Numbered from the stretch's first letter, positions 46,838-56,505 are shown. The stretch is 64,000 nt of DNA from Seonamhaeicola algicola (GCF_007997385.1 NZ_VOSC01000012.1:186001-250000); one strand, 5' to 3'. Notes: a model not told the origin generated them from the letters alone. Numbers and translations are program-made.

Positions 46838-46909
46838 CACCATAACATAAGTAGGTTAAGTTTATGGTAGATTTGGGGCAAAAAGGTGAACGTTCTAGTT
46901 CACCTTTTT
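46838..46909 (+). repeat. Structured tandem element, copy 2
   Basis: Second copy of the element at 46610, 228 bp downstream (start to start). The conserved block is nearly identical up to the terminator. The arms aaaaaggtgaac (46880-46891) and gttcacctttt plus T (46898-46909) pair perfectly over 12 bp with a different loop (gttcta). The terminator loops differ between copies while the stem is kept, and in the first hairpin the only change is at the bulge (gttcatgg versus gtttatgg). This points to selection on structure. Confidence 0.8.
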
Positions 46910-47114
46910 CATTTTAAATTTTTGTACAAACAGGAATTTCTTTTTTATACTTTCTTATTTAACCTGGGTTTTAGTTATTAGCAATGGGCTGCCTTTAAAC
47001 AAAAACTATAGTTAACGTTTTTGTTATGAATAAGAGTATCTAGTGAATTTTTATGATACAACAACACATACAGTAAAATAGTTTGTGTTGAAAACTGTTA
47101 TGTTGCTGCGCTTT

Positions 47115-47222
47115 GCGTTAGGGATTGAAACGACATCCTTTTTATTGTATAGTGGCTGCCATAGCAGACATTATATAATAAAAAGATATAGTGTAAAGCC
47201 CGACCCCTTGTGGGTAACGCCC
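47115..47222 (+). ncRNA. Candidate three-stem structured RNA
   Basis: Closing stem gcgtta (47115-47120) with taacgc (47215-47220). Inside is a long hairpin with arms ctttttattgtata (47138-47151) and tatataataaaaag (47172-47185), 14 bp with one wobble, extended by ctgc/gcag (47156-47159/47164-47167). A second hairpin has accc (47203-47206) with gggt (47212-47215) around a short loop. The purine-rich gggattgaaac and aaagcccg stretches lie at the junction. The layout fits a multi-branched RNA. I recall similar elements as scattered repeats in flavobacterial genomes but cannot name an Rfam family. A terminator follows at once. Confidence 0.6.
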
Positions 47223-47264
47223 AAAAAAAAATCGTTTAGAACATACATTCTAAACGACTTTTTT
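47223..47264. terminator. Bidirectional terminator between structured RNA and sodA
   Basis: Perfect 10-bp stem tcgtttagaa (47232-47241) with ttctaaacga (47248-47257), loop cataca, A-run on the left and T-run on the right. It can end the plus-strand RNA element and the minus-strand sodA gene, whose stop is 28 bp away. Confidence 0.9.
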
Positions 47265-47284
47265 GATAACACTTAAAATTAATA

Positions 47285-47893
47285 TTACTTCGCGTTAGCG
47301 TAGCGTTTTTCAACTTTATTCCAGTTTACTACATTAAAGAATGCTTTGATGTAATCTGGACGACGGTTTTGATAGTTTAAATAGTATGCGTGTTCCCAAA
47401 CATCTAATCCTAAAATTGGTGTACCTCCGCAACCAACTTCTGGCATTAATGGGTTGTCTTGGTTTGGTGTTGAGCAAATTTCTAATTTACCACCTTTGTG
47501 TACGCATAACCATGCCCACCCTGAACCAAAACGTGTTGCTGCTGCTTTACTGAAGGCTTCAATAAAGGCTTCTTTTGATCCGAAGGTAGCTTCAATTTGG
47601 TCTTTTAATTCTCCTGATAAGTATCCTTTATCTTCAGGATTCATAACAGACCAAAATAGTGAGTGGTTGTAAAAACCACCGCCGTTATTTCTAACAGCGC
47701 CGTTACTCATATCTAAATTAGTTAAAATATCTTCAATAGATTTTCCTTCTAAATCTGTTCCTGCTATTGCATTGTTTAAATTGTTTGTATATCCTGCGTG
47801 GTGCTTAGTATGGTGTATTTCCATTGTGCGTGCATCCATGTGTGGTTCTAACGCATCGTAAGCATAGCCTAATTCTGGTAATTCAAAAGCCAT
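47285..47893 (-). CDS. sodA: Superoxide dismutase (Mn/Fe type)
   Basis: 202 residues. Dismutes superoxide in the cytoplasm. Metal ligands are seen as His27 ([12 protein letters not shown]), the His in [11 protein letters not shown], and the Asp and His in [16 protein letters not shown]. The [11 protein letters not shown] and GSGWAWL motifs fit the Mn/Fe family; metal choice cannot be read with certainty. A TAAATTTG box on the minus strand (47940-47933) is a likely -7 element. Single gene. Confidence 0.95.
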   Translation of the reverse strand: MAFELPELGYAYDALEPHMDARTMEIHHTKHHAGYTNNLNNAIAGTDLEGKSIEDILTNLDMSNGAVRNNGGGFYNHSLFWSVMNPEDKGYLSGELKDQIEATFGSKEAFIEAFSKAAATRFGSGWAWLCVHKGGKLEICSTPNQDNPLMPEVGCGGTPILGLDVWEHAYYLNYQNRRPDYIKAFFNVVNWNKVEKRYANAK

Positions 47894-48020
47894 AGTGTTT
47901 TTGTTTTTTCTATTTAGTAATTTATTTCAATTCAAATTTACGCATAAAAGCCCTCAATTAAAAATAATAAATTGTTATTAAACCATTGTTTGTTTTTATC
48001 TTGTAATCAAATTAGTATTT

Positions 48021-51000
48021 ATGAGCCTTGACCCTACGTTTACTATTTATAATGCCTCGGCTGGTAGTGGCAAAACTTTTACGTTGGTAAAAGAATATTT
48101 AAAAATTTTATTGAAAGCTAACCACGCCGAAAAATTTAAAAACATTTTAGCTATAACGTTTACCAATAAAGCGGTGGCTGAAATGAAAGAACGTATTATT
48201 AATACTTTAAAAGAGTTTTCAAACAGCAATGTTTTAAATACCCCAAATGGTATGTTTACTGCTATTTGTAATGAGTTAGGTTTAAGTACAAATGAGGTTC
48301 ACAACAAATCTAAAAACATATTAAATGCTATTTTATTTAATTATGCTGCTTTTGATATTTCTACTATTGATGGTTTTACGCATAGAGTTATTAGAACTTT
48401 TGCCCACGATTTAAATTTACCTTTGAATTTTGAAGTTGAACTTGACCAAGCTGAACTTTTAAATGAGGCTGTTGATAGCTTAATTGCTAAAGCTGGCACT
48501 AATGAGCAGCTTACCAAAATTTTAATAGATTTTGCTATTGAAAAAGCTGATGATGATAAGAGTTGGGATGTAGCTTTTGACTTTAATAAAATTGCCAAAT
48601 TACTGGTTAATGAAAATGATATCCCGTTTATTCAAACTTTAAAAGATAAAACGTTTGATGATTTTAATAAACTTAAAATTCATTTAAAAAAAGAAATTTT
48701 AAACATTGAAAATACTATTGTAGAAAATGCTAAACAGGTACTTAATTTAATTGAAAATTCTGGGTTAGAGCATGCCAATTTTTCTAGAGGTACATTGCCA
48801 AATCATTTTATAAAAGCTCATGCGTTAAAATTAGATGGCCTTTACAATAACAAACTTGAAGAAAATATTATTGAACGTAAAGGCATTTACACTAAAAGCT
48901 TAAAACCTGATTTAGCAAACAGCATTGACGCTATATTACCTGAAATAGAATTAGCATTTAAAACCATTAAAAACAACGTTTACCATTATAAGTTTTTAAA
49001 TATTTTTTATAAAAACATCACGCCGCTATCTGTTTTAAACGCTATAAATAACGAGTTAAATTTTTTAAAAGCAGACCAAAATAAAATGCTTATTTCAGAA
49101 TTTAACACCATTATTAGCAATCAAATAAAACAACAGCCTACACCTTTTATTTATGAACGCCTTGGCGAAAAGTTTAAACATTATTTTATTGATGAGTTTC
49201 AAGATACATCGGTTAAACAATGGCATAATTTAATACCACTTTTAGGTAATGCTTTAGCTGCCGAAAACGGAAGCACCATGTTAGTTGGTGATGCTAAACA
49301 AGCTATTTACCGTTGGCGTGGTGGAAAAGCAGAACAGTTTATTGGTTTAATTTACAATGATAATCCGTTTTTTATTGAAAAAGCTGTTAAAAACTTACCC
49401 ACAAACTACCGTAGTTTTAAAGAAATTGTAACCTTTAACAACAGTTTTTTTTCATATACATCAAAACATTTTTTTTCTAGCAAAACACACCAAGAACTTT
49501 ACGAAAAAGCTACACAAAATACAGCCATTGAAAACAATGGCTATGTTGAAATGTGTTTTTTAGATTTTGAAAAAGATGATGACAACTATGCCCTGTACAG
49601 CCAAACTACGCTAACCAAAATAAACGCATGCTTACAACAAGGTTTTAAACTAAGCGATATTTGTATTTTAGTTAGAAAAGGAAAAGAAGGTGTTGCCATT
49701 GCTAACCATTTAAGTGAACATGAAATACCCATAGTATCATCAGAAACTTTATTGCTTAACAACGCGCCTGAAGTTGCATTTATAATAAACCTTTTTAAAC
49801 TACTTATACAACCTAATAACAACGAACTAAAAGTAGCTGTACTAAATTATTTAACTACCCTTTTCAGCATTAAAAATAAACATATTTTTTTTGTTGAACA
49901 TATAAACTTACCATTACCACAACTACTAAAAAGCTTTGAAAAATATGCTGTATTAATAAATACCAATATACTACAATTACCGCTATATGATTTAGCCGAA
50001 ACTATTGTTAGAAACTTTAATTTGGTTAAAACATCAAACGCCTATGTGCAATATTTTTTAGATGTAGTTTTAGAGTTTTCGCAAAAAAAAGGCTCAGATC
50101 TCACAGCATTCATTACTTATTTTGAAAAGAAAAAAGACACCCTTAGTATTGTGTCTCCTGAAGGGCAAAACGCTATAAAAATAATGACCATTCATAAATC
50201 TAAAGGTTTAGAATTCCCTGTGGTTATTTTTCCTTTTGCAGATTTAGATATTTATAAAGAATTAGAACCAAAAGAGTGGTACACACTTAATAAAGATACC
50301 TATTTTGGTTTTGAACACACATTATTAAATTATAATAAAGATTTTGAATATTTTGGAGACGAAGGCTTAAAAATTTACAACAAACACCAAACAGCACTAG
50401 AATTAGATAACCTAAACCTTTTATACGTTGCTCTTACACGTGCTGTTGAACAACTATATATTATTTCAAAGAAAGACATAAATAGTAAAGGCGAAGTAAA
50501 CACTAAAACATACGCAGGTTTATTTATAAATTATTTGCAACAAAAAGCCTTATGGAATAACACACAACTACTTTATACTTTTGGTGAACCCAAAAAAACA
50601 TCGGCTAAAACCCCAGAAAACAATAACACTGTTTTTCAAAACGAATTTATTTCAACAGCCAAAGAAACGCACAATATAAAAGTTGTTACAAAATCTGGTT
50701 TTTTATGGGATACCAAGCAAGAAGAAGCCATAGAAAAAGGAAACCTTATTCATAATATAATGGCACAAATAAAAACTGCAAATAATGTTAATGCAGTAAT
50801 AAATAATTTTTTAGAAACAGCCCTAATAAACAATACCCAAGCCCAAGCACTTAAAAAAACCGTTTTACAAATTGTAAACCACCCTTTGTTAGTTAACTAT
50901 TTTAATTCTGAAGACACCATTTATAACGAACGAGACATAATAACCAAGGAAGGCCTTATTTTAAGACCCGATAGACTAAATATTAACACTAAAAAACAAG

Positions 51001-51164
51001 TTGTAATTATAGATTACAAAACAGGCGCAGAAAACACACAACACGCACAACAATTACAAAGCTACCAAGATGCTTTAGAGGCTATGGAATTAAAAGTAAT
51101 TCATAAACTTTTAGTTTATGTAAATGAAACTGTAAAAATTAAAGAAATTAACACCATTTTTTAA
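48021..51164 (+). CDS. addA: AddA-like UvrD/Rep helicase-nuclease
   Basis: 1047 residues. ATP-dependent helicase and nuclease for double-strand-break repair. Walker A ASAGSGKTFTLVKEYL is followed by motif Ia ILAITFTNKAVAEMKERI, motif II YFIDEFQDTSVKQW, motif III MLVGDAKQAIYRWRGG, motif IV/V KIMTIHKSKGLEFPVVIFP and motif VI LLYVALTRAVEQLYI. The C-terminal PD-(D/E)XK nuclease shows ILRPDRLNI and VVIIDYKTGAENTQ. With the downstream AddB-like gene it should form one complex, but a porin gene lies between them. Complete frame. Confidence 0.9.
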   Translation: MSLDPTFTIYNASAGSGKTFTLVKEYLKILLKANHAEKFKNILAITFTNKAVAEMKERIINTLKEFSNSNVLNTPNGMFTAICNELGLSTNEVHNKSKNILNAILFNYAAFDISTIDGFTHRVIRTFAHDLNLPLNFEVELDQAELLNEAVDSLIAKAGTNEQLTKILIDFAIEKADDDKSWDVAFDFNKIAKLLVNENDIPFIQTLKDKTFDDFNKLKIHLKKEILNIENTIVENAKQVLNLIENSGLEHANFSRGTLPNHFIKAHALKLDGLYNNKLEENIIERKGIYTKSLKPDLANSIDAILPEIELAFKTIKNNVYHYKFLNIFYKNITPLSVLNAINNELNFLKADQNKMLISEFNTIISNQIKQQPTPFIYERLGEKFKHYFIDEFQDTSVKQWHNLIPLLGNALAAENGSTMLVGDAKQAIYRWRGGKAEQFIGLIYNDNPFFIEKAVKNLPTNYRSFKEIVTFNNSFFSYTSKHFFSSKTHQELYEKATQNTAIENNGYVEMCFLDFEKDDDNYALYSQTTLTKINACLQQGFKLSDICILVRKGKEGVAIANHLSEHEIPIVSSETLLLNNAPEVAFIINLFKLLIQPNNNELKVAVLNYLTTLFSIKNKHIFFVEHINLPLPQLLKSFEKYAVLINTNILQLPLYDLAETIVRNFNLVKTSNAYVQYFLDVVLEFSQKKGSDLTAFITYFEKKKDTLSIVSPEGQNAIKIMTIHKSKGLEFPVVIFPFADLDIYKELEPKEWYTLNKDTYFGFEHTLLNYNKDFEYFGDEGLKIYNKHQTALELDNLNLLYVALTRAVEQLYIISKKDINSKGEVNTKTYAGLFINYLQQKALWNNTQLLYTFGEPKKTSAKTPENNNTVFQNEFISTAKETHNIKVVTKSGFLWDTKQEEAIEKGNLIHNIMAQIKTANNVNAVINNFLETALINNTQAQALKKTVLQIVNHPLLVNYFNSEDTIYNERDIITKEGLILRPDRLNINTKKQVVIIDYKTGAENTQHAQQLQSYQDALEAMELKVIHKLLVYVNETVKIKEINTIF

Positions 51165-51290
51165 CAGAAAAAATGTGACTTAACCAAAGTAAACGGGTCT
51201 ATAGCACAAGACAAATGTTTTAAATTTAATTAAAATGAGTCTGAACTATCGATGAACAGACCTTTTGTAGTATTTTTTTATATATTTGTC

Positions 51291-51321
51291 TTTGTTAATA
51301 ATATTTAACAACTTACTTTTG
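51291..51321 (+). promoter_or_regulatory. Consensus promoter of the OmpA/TSP3 porin gene
   Basis: TTTG at 51291-51294 and TACTTTTG at 51314-51321, exactly 19 bp apart. It lies 35 bp before the ATG at 51357. Another TATATTTG (51281-51288) just upstream has no well-placed -33 box. Confidence 0.78.
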
Positions 51322-51356
51322 TTTACAATTAACACTTAAAAATTAAACTTTTGAAT

Positions 51357-52745
51357 ATGAAAAATCTTAGCAGATTATTGTTAGCATTTGTTTTAGTTCT
51401 TGGTTACAACTATGCAGATGCCCAAGACAAAAACAACCCATGGCAAATTACCATAGGTGTAAATGCAGTAGACGCTTTCCCTTCTGGTGATGGTGCATTA
51501 TTTACAGGAAACGGTGAAGCCTCTTACTCTATTTTTGGTAAATTAGTTGATACTGACAACTACAATATTTTACCATCATTATCAACAATTTCAGTATCTA
51601 AATACGTAGGAGATGGCTTCTCTTTTGGTGTAGCTGGATCTTTAAACAAAATTGAAAAATGGGGAGAAGTTCCTGGAACTTCTGATTCTGCTTCAGCTGA
51701 TGATTTATCATACTACGGTGTTGACGGTACTATTAAATACAACTTCTTAGAAGGAACAACTATTGATCCTTACTTAGGTGTTGGTGGTGGTTACACTTGG
51801 ATTGATGAAATTGGTGCTGGTACTTTAAACGGTACTGCTGGTTTAAACATTTGGTTTAACGATAACATTGGTTTCACACTTCAAACATCTTACAAACATG
51901 CTTTTGAAGATTATTTAGATACACATTTCCAACACACTGCTGGTCTTTCTATCAAATTTGGTGGAACTGATACTGACGGTGATGGTATTTATGACAAAGA
52001 CGATGCTTGTCCTGAAGTTGCTGGTTTAGCTGCATTTAACGGTTGTCCTGACACAGATGGTGACGGTATTGAAGATTCTAAAGATGACTGTCCTAACGAA
52101 GCTGGTTCTGCTGAATTAAACGGTTGTCCAGATTCTGACGGTGACGGTATTGCTGATAAAGATGATAAATGTCCTTCAGTTGCTGGTTTAAAAGCTTTAG
52201 CTGGTTGTCCAGATGCTGACGGTGATGGTGTTACTGACGCTGATGATAAATGTCCTAACACAGCTGGTCCTGCAGCAAACAAAGGATGCCCATGGCCAGA
52301 TACTGATGGTGATGGTGTATTAGATAAAGATGATAAATGTCCTGAAGTAAAAGGTACTGTAGCTAACGCTGGTTGTCCTGAAGTTACTGCTGAAGTACAA
52401 AAAACTTTAAATGAGTACGCTAAAACTATCTTATTTGACACTGGTAAATCTTCTATCAAGTCTGAGTCTGAGCAAGTATTAGCTGATATCATCAAAATTA
52501 TCAACGAGTACCCAACAGCTAAATTTACAGTTGAAGGTCATACTGATAGCGTTGGTAGTGAAAAATTAAACCAAAACTTATCTGAGTCTAGAGCGGCTTC
52601 AGTTAAAGATTACTTAACGTCTCATGGTGTTGATCAATTCAGATTATCATCTAAAGGTTACGGTGAGTCTAAGCCTATTGCATCTAACAAAACTAGATCT
52701 GGTAGAGCTCAAAACAGAAGGGTTGAAATTAACTTAGTAAAATAA
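51357..52745 (+). CDS. OmpA-family outer-membrane protein with thrombospondin type 3 repeats
   Basis: About 462 residues from the ATG at 51357; a TTG six bases upstream is unlikely. Signal peptide (about 1-22, ending YADAQ), an eight-strand-type barrel (about 25-200), five calcium-binding TSP3 repeats (about 203-340, [20 protein letters not shown] pattern), and an OmpA_C domain (about 350-460, [20 protein letters not shown] and [12 protein letters not shown]) that binds peptidoglycan. Codon use is strongly biased to T-ending codons, as in highly expressed genes, in contrast with its neighbours. It lies between addA and addB but has its own promoter and terminator. Confidence 0.95.
   Translation: MKNLSRLLLAFVLVLGYNYADAQDKNNPWQITIGVNAVDAFPSGDGALFTGNGEASYSIFGKLVDTDNYNILPSLSTISVSKYVGDGFSFGVAGSLNKIEKWGEVPGTSDSASADDLSYYGVDGTIKYNFLEGTTIDPYLGVGGGYTWIDEIGAGTLNGTAGLNIWFNDNIGFTLQTSYKHAFEDYLDTHFQHTAGLSIKFGGTDTDGDGIYDKDDACPEVAGLAAFNGCPDTDGDGIEDSKDDCPNEAGSAELNGCPDSDGDGIADKDDKCPSVAGLKALAGCPDADGDGVTDADDKCPNTAGPAANKGCPWPDTDGDGVLDKDDKCPEVKGTVANAGCPEVTAEVQKTLNEYAKTILFDTGKSSIKSESEQVLADIIKIINEYPTAKFTVEGHTDSVGSEKLNQNLSESRAASVKDYLTSHGVDQFRLSSKGYGESKPIASNKTRSGRAQNRRVEINLVK
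51968..52384 (+). repeat. Coding tandem repeat: five thrombospondin type 3 units
   Basis: Imperfect DNA repeat of roughly 75-80 bp, each unit coding for a D-x-D-G-D-G loop, a KDD-x-C-P core and a GCP end. It lies inside the OmpA-family gene and gives a spurious long open frame on the minus strand. Repeat number could vary between strains. Confidence 0.85.
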
Positions 52746-52769
52746 TAAGTTAATTCTTAAAATAACTTC

Positions 52770-52802
52770 AAAAAACGCTTCGGGAATCCCGAAGCGTTTT
52801 TT
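52770..52802 (+). terminator. Intrinsic terminator after the porin gene
   Basis: Perfect 15-bp stem: aaaaaacgcttcggg (52770-52784) and cccgaagcgtttttt (52788-52802), loop aat, T-rich end. The addB start follows 11 bp later, so addB depends on read-through or a promoter inside the porin gene. Confidence 0.95.
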
Positions 52803-52813
52803 ATTTTTATGCA

Positions 52814-55576
52814 ATGACTAGTTTTATTTTTGATGTTTTAAAAGACCTTCAAAGTCAAAGCATAACCATTTCAAACCTTACCTTTATACTACCAAGTAAA
52901 AGGGCTGGCTTATTTTTAAAACACCAATTAGCCACAGTAAAAAACCAAAACTTTTTTGCACCAACAATACTAAGTATTGAAACCTTTGTAGAAGATCTTT
53001 CAGAATTAAAAAACATTGGCAATACAGAGCTCTTGTTTGAATTTTACAATACCTACAAAGCACTAACACCACAGAAAGAAACAGATAGTTTTGATACTTT
53101 TTCAAAATGGGCTCAAATTTTACTTCAAGATTTTAATGAAATTGATAGATATCTTATTCCGCAGAAAAAAATATTTAATTATTTAGCGGCTATTAAGGAA
53201 ATTGAAGAAAATCATTGGTCATTAGAGCAAAACCAAACAGATTTTATAAAAAACTATCTTAAATTCTGGAATAAACTACCAGAATACTACAACCACTTTA
53301 CCCAAAATTTGCTTAAAAAAAACATAGGCTATCAGGGTTTAATTTATCGTGAAGCTGTAAGTGGTTTGAAAACCTACATTGAAAATAACCCAAACACACA
53401 ACATGTATTTTTAGGTTTCAACGCTTTAAATACTGCTGAAACTACCATTATACAAACTCTTTTAAAAGAAAATTTAGCTAAAGTTTATTGGGATATAGAC
53501 CAAACATTTATTGACAACCCTAAACATGATGCTGCCCTTTTTACTAGGCAACATAAAAAAAACTGGACCTATTTTGAAACGCAGCCGTTTAATTGGATAA
53601 CTAAAAATTATACTAAAAGTAAAAACATTCAAGTATTTGGTATCCCTAAAAGTATTGGGCAAGCAAAATACATTGGGTCATTGTTACAAACAATACAAAA
53701 CAAACAACAAACACTAACTAATACAGCAGTTGTTTTAGGTGATGAAAACTTACTAATACCCACCTTAAACGCACTACCAGAAAATATTGAAGCACTTAAC
53801 GTAACCATGGGGTTTCCGTTAAAATCAATTCCGTTAGCCACACTCTTTGAAACACTTTTTAGAATACACAAAACAAACCCAAAAACCTTTTATTATAAAG
53901 ATATAATTAGTGTTATTTCACACCAATTTATTTTTCCGTTGTTTAATACTGAAACGCTAAACAATGCTTCAAAAATAATAGACACCATTAAAACAAATAA
54001 TTTGGTGTACTTAACTGCTACTAGGCTTAAAAACATTGCAAAAACATCAAGTACTATTATTGATGTTTTATTTAGCAACTGGAATAACAACACTGAAACT
54101 GTTTTAAGTAATTGCTCACAGCTTATTTTAAATATTAAACATTATTTAGATACAGATAAAACAGCCCATTTATTGCCTTTAGAATATCTGTTTCGTTTCA
54201 ATCAATTATTTAATGAGTTAACAAGGTTAAATAACACTTACAAACACATTAAAGATGTAGCAGCATTACACAGCGTTTATAAAGAGCTTTTAGCATCAGA
54301 AACATTAGATTTTCAAGGCGAACCTCTGCAAGGTTTACAAGTAATGGGTATGTTAGAGTCGCGTGTTTTAGATTTTGAAACTGTTATTATTAGTGGTGTA
54401 AACGAGGGTATTTTACCATCAGGAAAAAGCAACAACTCCTTTATTCCGTTTGATGTAAAAATTGAAAACAAACTACCCACTTACAAAGAAAAAGATGCCG
54501 TTTACACCTATCATTTTTATAGATTATTACAACGTGCAAAAAACGTATATATACTTTATAACACAGAAGCCGATGTTTTAACGGGTGGAGAAAAAAGTAG
54601 ATTTATAACCCAACTTGAGCACGAGGGTATTCACAATATTAAGCATAAAATTATAGCCCCTAAAGTACCCGCTATTAAAAAGGAATTAAACAGTATTGAA
54701 AAAAATGATGATGTTATTTTAAAACTGAAAAAAGTAGCTGAAAAGGGGTTTTCGCCATCATCATTAACCAATTATATTAGAAACCCTATTGATTTTTACT
54801 ACCAAAAAGTTTTAAAAATTGATGAATTCATTGATGTTGAAGAAACTGTGGCTGCCAATACACTTGGTACCGTTGTTCACAACACTTTAGAAGATTTTTA
54901 CAAACCTTTAGAAGGTCATTTTTTAACGGTTGAAATTGTTGAAAATCTAAAAAAAAATATTAACAAAACCGTAGCACATCATTTTAACGATGTTTACAAA
55001 GAAGGTGATATTACAACGGGTAAAAACTTAATAATTTTTGAAATTGCTAAACGTTATGTTTCAAACTTTCTAAATCTTGAAATTGCAGATTTAAAAGATG
55101 GTAATAAAATAAAAATAATAGCTATTGAAGCCAATAACACTGTGGTTTTTAATGTGCCTGAATTAGATTTTCCTGTAAAACTTACTGGAAAAGTTGATAG
55201 AGTTGATAACTTTAATGGCACTACAAGAATTATTGATTATAAAACAGGAAAGGTAAATCAAACCGATGTAGAAATTGTTAATTGGGAAGACATTACTACC
55301 GATTATAAAAAGTACAGTAAAAGTTTTCAGGTGCTTACCTATGCTTTAATGATGCAACAATCGGGTTTAATTAAATTGCCTGTTGAAGCTGGTATAATTT
55401 CATTTAAAAATTTAAGTGCCGGATTTTTAAAATTTGCTAAAAAAGAAAAACCAAGCGCTAGAACAAAAGAACATTTAATAACAGAAGACACTATTAATAG
55501 TTTTAGTGCCGAATTAAAACACCTTATTTTAGAAATTTGTAATGTAAATATTCCGTTTACTGAAAAAGAACTATAA
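52814..55576 (+). CDS. addB: AddB-like PD-(D/E)XK nuclease
   Basis: 920 residues. Partner nuclease and inactive-helicase subunit of AddAB-type repair complexes. The N-terminal part (FILPSKRAGLFLKHQLATVK) lacks a classical Walker A GKT, so its helicase fold is probably not ATP-driven. MGMLESRVLDFETVIISGVN is a helicase-like motif. The C-terminal nuclease shows FSPSSLTNYIRNPIDFYYQK, LGTVVHNTLEDFY, LTGKVDRVDNFN and TRIIDYKTGK with the catalytic Asp and Lys. I do not see the four-cysteine iron-sulfur staple of Bacillus AddB. It overlaps the hydrolase gene by one base (TAATG). Confidence 0.85.
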   Translation: MTSFIFDVLKDLQSQSITISNLTFILPSKRAGLFLKHQLATVKNQNFFAPTILSIETFVEDLSELKNIGNTELLFEFYNTYKALTPQKETDSFDTFSKWAQILLQDFNEIDRYLIPQKKIFNYLAAIKEIEENHWSLEQNQTDFIKNYLKFWNKLPEYYNHFTQNLLKKNIGYQGLIYREAVSGLKTYIENNPNTQHVFLGFNALNTAETTIIQTLLKENLAKVYWDIDQTFIDNPKHDAALFTRQHKKNWTYFETQPFNWITKNYTKSKNIQVFGIPKSIGQAKYIGSLLQTIQNKQQTLTNTAVVLGDENLLIPTLNALPENIEALNVTMGFPLKSIPLATLFETLFRIHKTNPKTFYYKDIISVISHQFIFPLFNTETLNNASKIIDTIKTNNLVYLTATRLKNIAKTSSTIIDVLFSNWNNNTETVLSNCSQLILNIKHYLDTDKTAHLLPLEYLFRFNQLFNELTRLNNTYKHIKDVAALHSVYKELLASETLDFQGEPLQGLQVMGMLESRVLDFETVIISGVNEGILPSGKSNNSFIPFDVKIENKLPTYKEKDAVYTYHFYRLLQRAKNVYILYNTEADVLTGGEKSRFITQLEHEGIHNIKHKIIAPKVPAIKKELNSIEKNDDVILKLKKVAEKGFSPSSLTNYIRNPIDFYYQKVLKIDEFIDVEETVAANTLGTVVHNTLEDFYKPLEGHFLTVEIVENLKKNINKTVAHHFNDVYKEGDITTGKNLIIFEIAKRYVSNFLNLEIADLKDGNKIKIIAIEANNTVVFNVPELDFPVKLTGKVDRVDNFNGTTRIIDYKTGKVNQTDVEIVNWEDITTDYKKYSKSFQVLTYALMMQQSGLIKLPVEAGIISFKNLSAGFLKFAKKEKPSARTKEHLITEDTINSFSAELKHLILEICNVNIPFTEKEL

Positions 55577-56421
55577 TGCTTACAACCGAAGATTTTGTAA
55601 TTACCGGAAGCCAAAACAAACCTATTGTTATTGATGTTACTTATTTAAATAACAACACCCAAAAACCCGTAGTTATATTTTGCCACGGCTACAAAGGTTT
55701 TAAAGATTGGGGCGCTTGGAATTTAATGGCAAAAGCTTTTGCAAATGCAGGATGCTGCTTTATAAAATTTAACTTTTCACATAACGGCGGTACCATTGAG
55801 CAACCCATAGATTTTCCAGATTTGGATGCTTTTGGAAATAATAATTACACCAAAGAATTAAACGATTTACAACACGTTATTAACTGGTGTTTTGATAACA
55901 ATACCATTAAAAAAATTGGCAACATTAACAACCTTACATTAATTGGTCATAGCCGCGGTGGTGCCATAGTTTCTATTACAGCTTTTGAAGATGCTAGAGT
56001 TAAAAAAGCCATTAGTTTAGCAGGTGTTTCTAATTTATTAGCTAGATCTGTAACCAATTCTGGTATTGAAAACTGGAAAAAAACAGGTGTAAAATATGTA
56101 GAAAACGGGCGTACAAAACAGCAAATGCCCCATTATTATCAGTTTTATTTAAATACCATTAAAAATAAAGAACGTTTAAACGTTGAAAACGCCGTTAGCA
56201 AGCTTAAAATACCCTATTTAATTATTCATGGTGAAAGTGATACCAGTATTTTAATAGACGAAGCTAAAAACCTCCACAAATGGCAACCAAAAAGTAAATT
56301 GGTTATTATTAAAAATGCCGACCATGTGTTTAATGCACGTCATCCTTGGCAAGAAAATACCATGCCCAAACAATTGCAGGAAGCCGTTACCAAAATGCTA
56401 GATTTTATTAAGCAGCACTAA
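55576..56421 (+). CDS. Alpha/beta hydrolase
   Basis: 281 residues, no signal peptide. A serine hydrolase: the oxyanion-loop region FCHGYKGFKDWGAWNLMAKA, nucleophile elbow GHSRGGAIV (Ser), GESDTSILID (Asp) and NADHVFNARH (His) make up the catalytic triad. The family is close to dienelactone-hydrolase/esterase-like proteins; the substrate is unknown. Its start overlaps the addB stop, so the two are translationally coupled, although no functional link is apparent. Confidence 0.88.
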   Translation: MLTTEDFVITGSQNKPIVIDVTYLNNNTQKPVVIFCHGYKGFKDWGAWNLMAKAFANAGCCFIKFNFSHNGGTIEQPIDFPDLDAFGNNNYTKELNDLQHVINWCFDNNTIKKIGNINNLTLIGHSRGGAIVSITAFEDARVKKAISLAGVSNLLARSVTNSGIENWKKTGVKYVENGRTKQQMPHYYQFYLNTIKNKERLNVENAVSKLKIPYLIIHGESDTSILIDEAKNLHKWQPKSKLVIIKNADHVFNARHPWQENTMPKQLQEAVTKMLDFIKQH

Positions 56422-56460
56422 TTTTCAACAGTCATAAAATCAAATACATTCAAAAATTTA

Positions 56461-56482
56461 TATATTTGCGTGTGCGTACACG
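56461..56482 (+). promoter_or_regulatory. Promoter -7 box and palindromic operator of the uronate genes
   Basis: TATATTTG (56461-56468) is directly followed by CGTGTGCGTACACG (56469-56482), a palindrome with 6 of 7 pairs matching and a CG at its centre. The position at the expected transcription start suggests a repressor site, in shape like LacI-family operators. No regulator of that type is in the window. Confidence 0.6.
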
Positions 56483-56505
56483 AAAACTAAATAAAAGTAA
56501 AAAAT

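Larger units (their letters stand above)
46497..47284. other. Large intergenic region with structured elements, no protein gene
   Basis: About 790 bp between purF and sodA. It holds two near-identical structured repeats, a separate three-stem element and a terminator, each listed separately. The stretches 46497-46609, 46684-46837 and 46911-47114 are AT-rich, and I see nothing in them. A plus-strand frame at 47085-47276 is rejected as a gene. Confidence 0.85.

Noticed and set aside
47121-47131. gggattgaaac resembles the 3' end of some CRISPR repeats
   Set aside because: It occurs once here, with no spaced copies and no cas genes in the window; it belongs to a structured element.
47085-47276. 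63-codon plus-strand open frame
   Set aside because: It runs through the three-stem element and the terminator hairpin and has no coherent protein character.
51989-52504. 171-codon minus-strand frame
   Set aside because: It is antisense to the TSP3 repeats of the porin gene, whose periodic codons avoid stops on the other strand.
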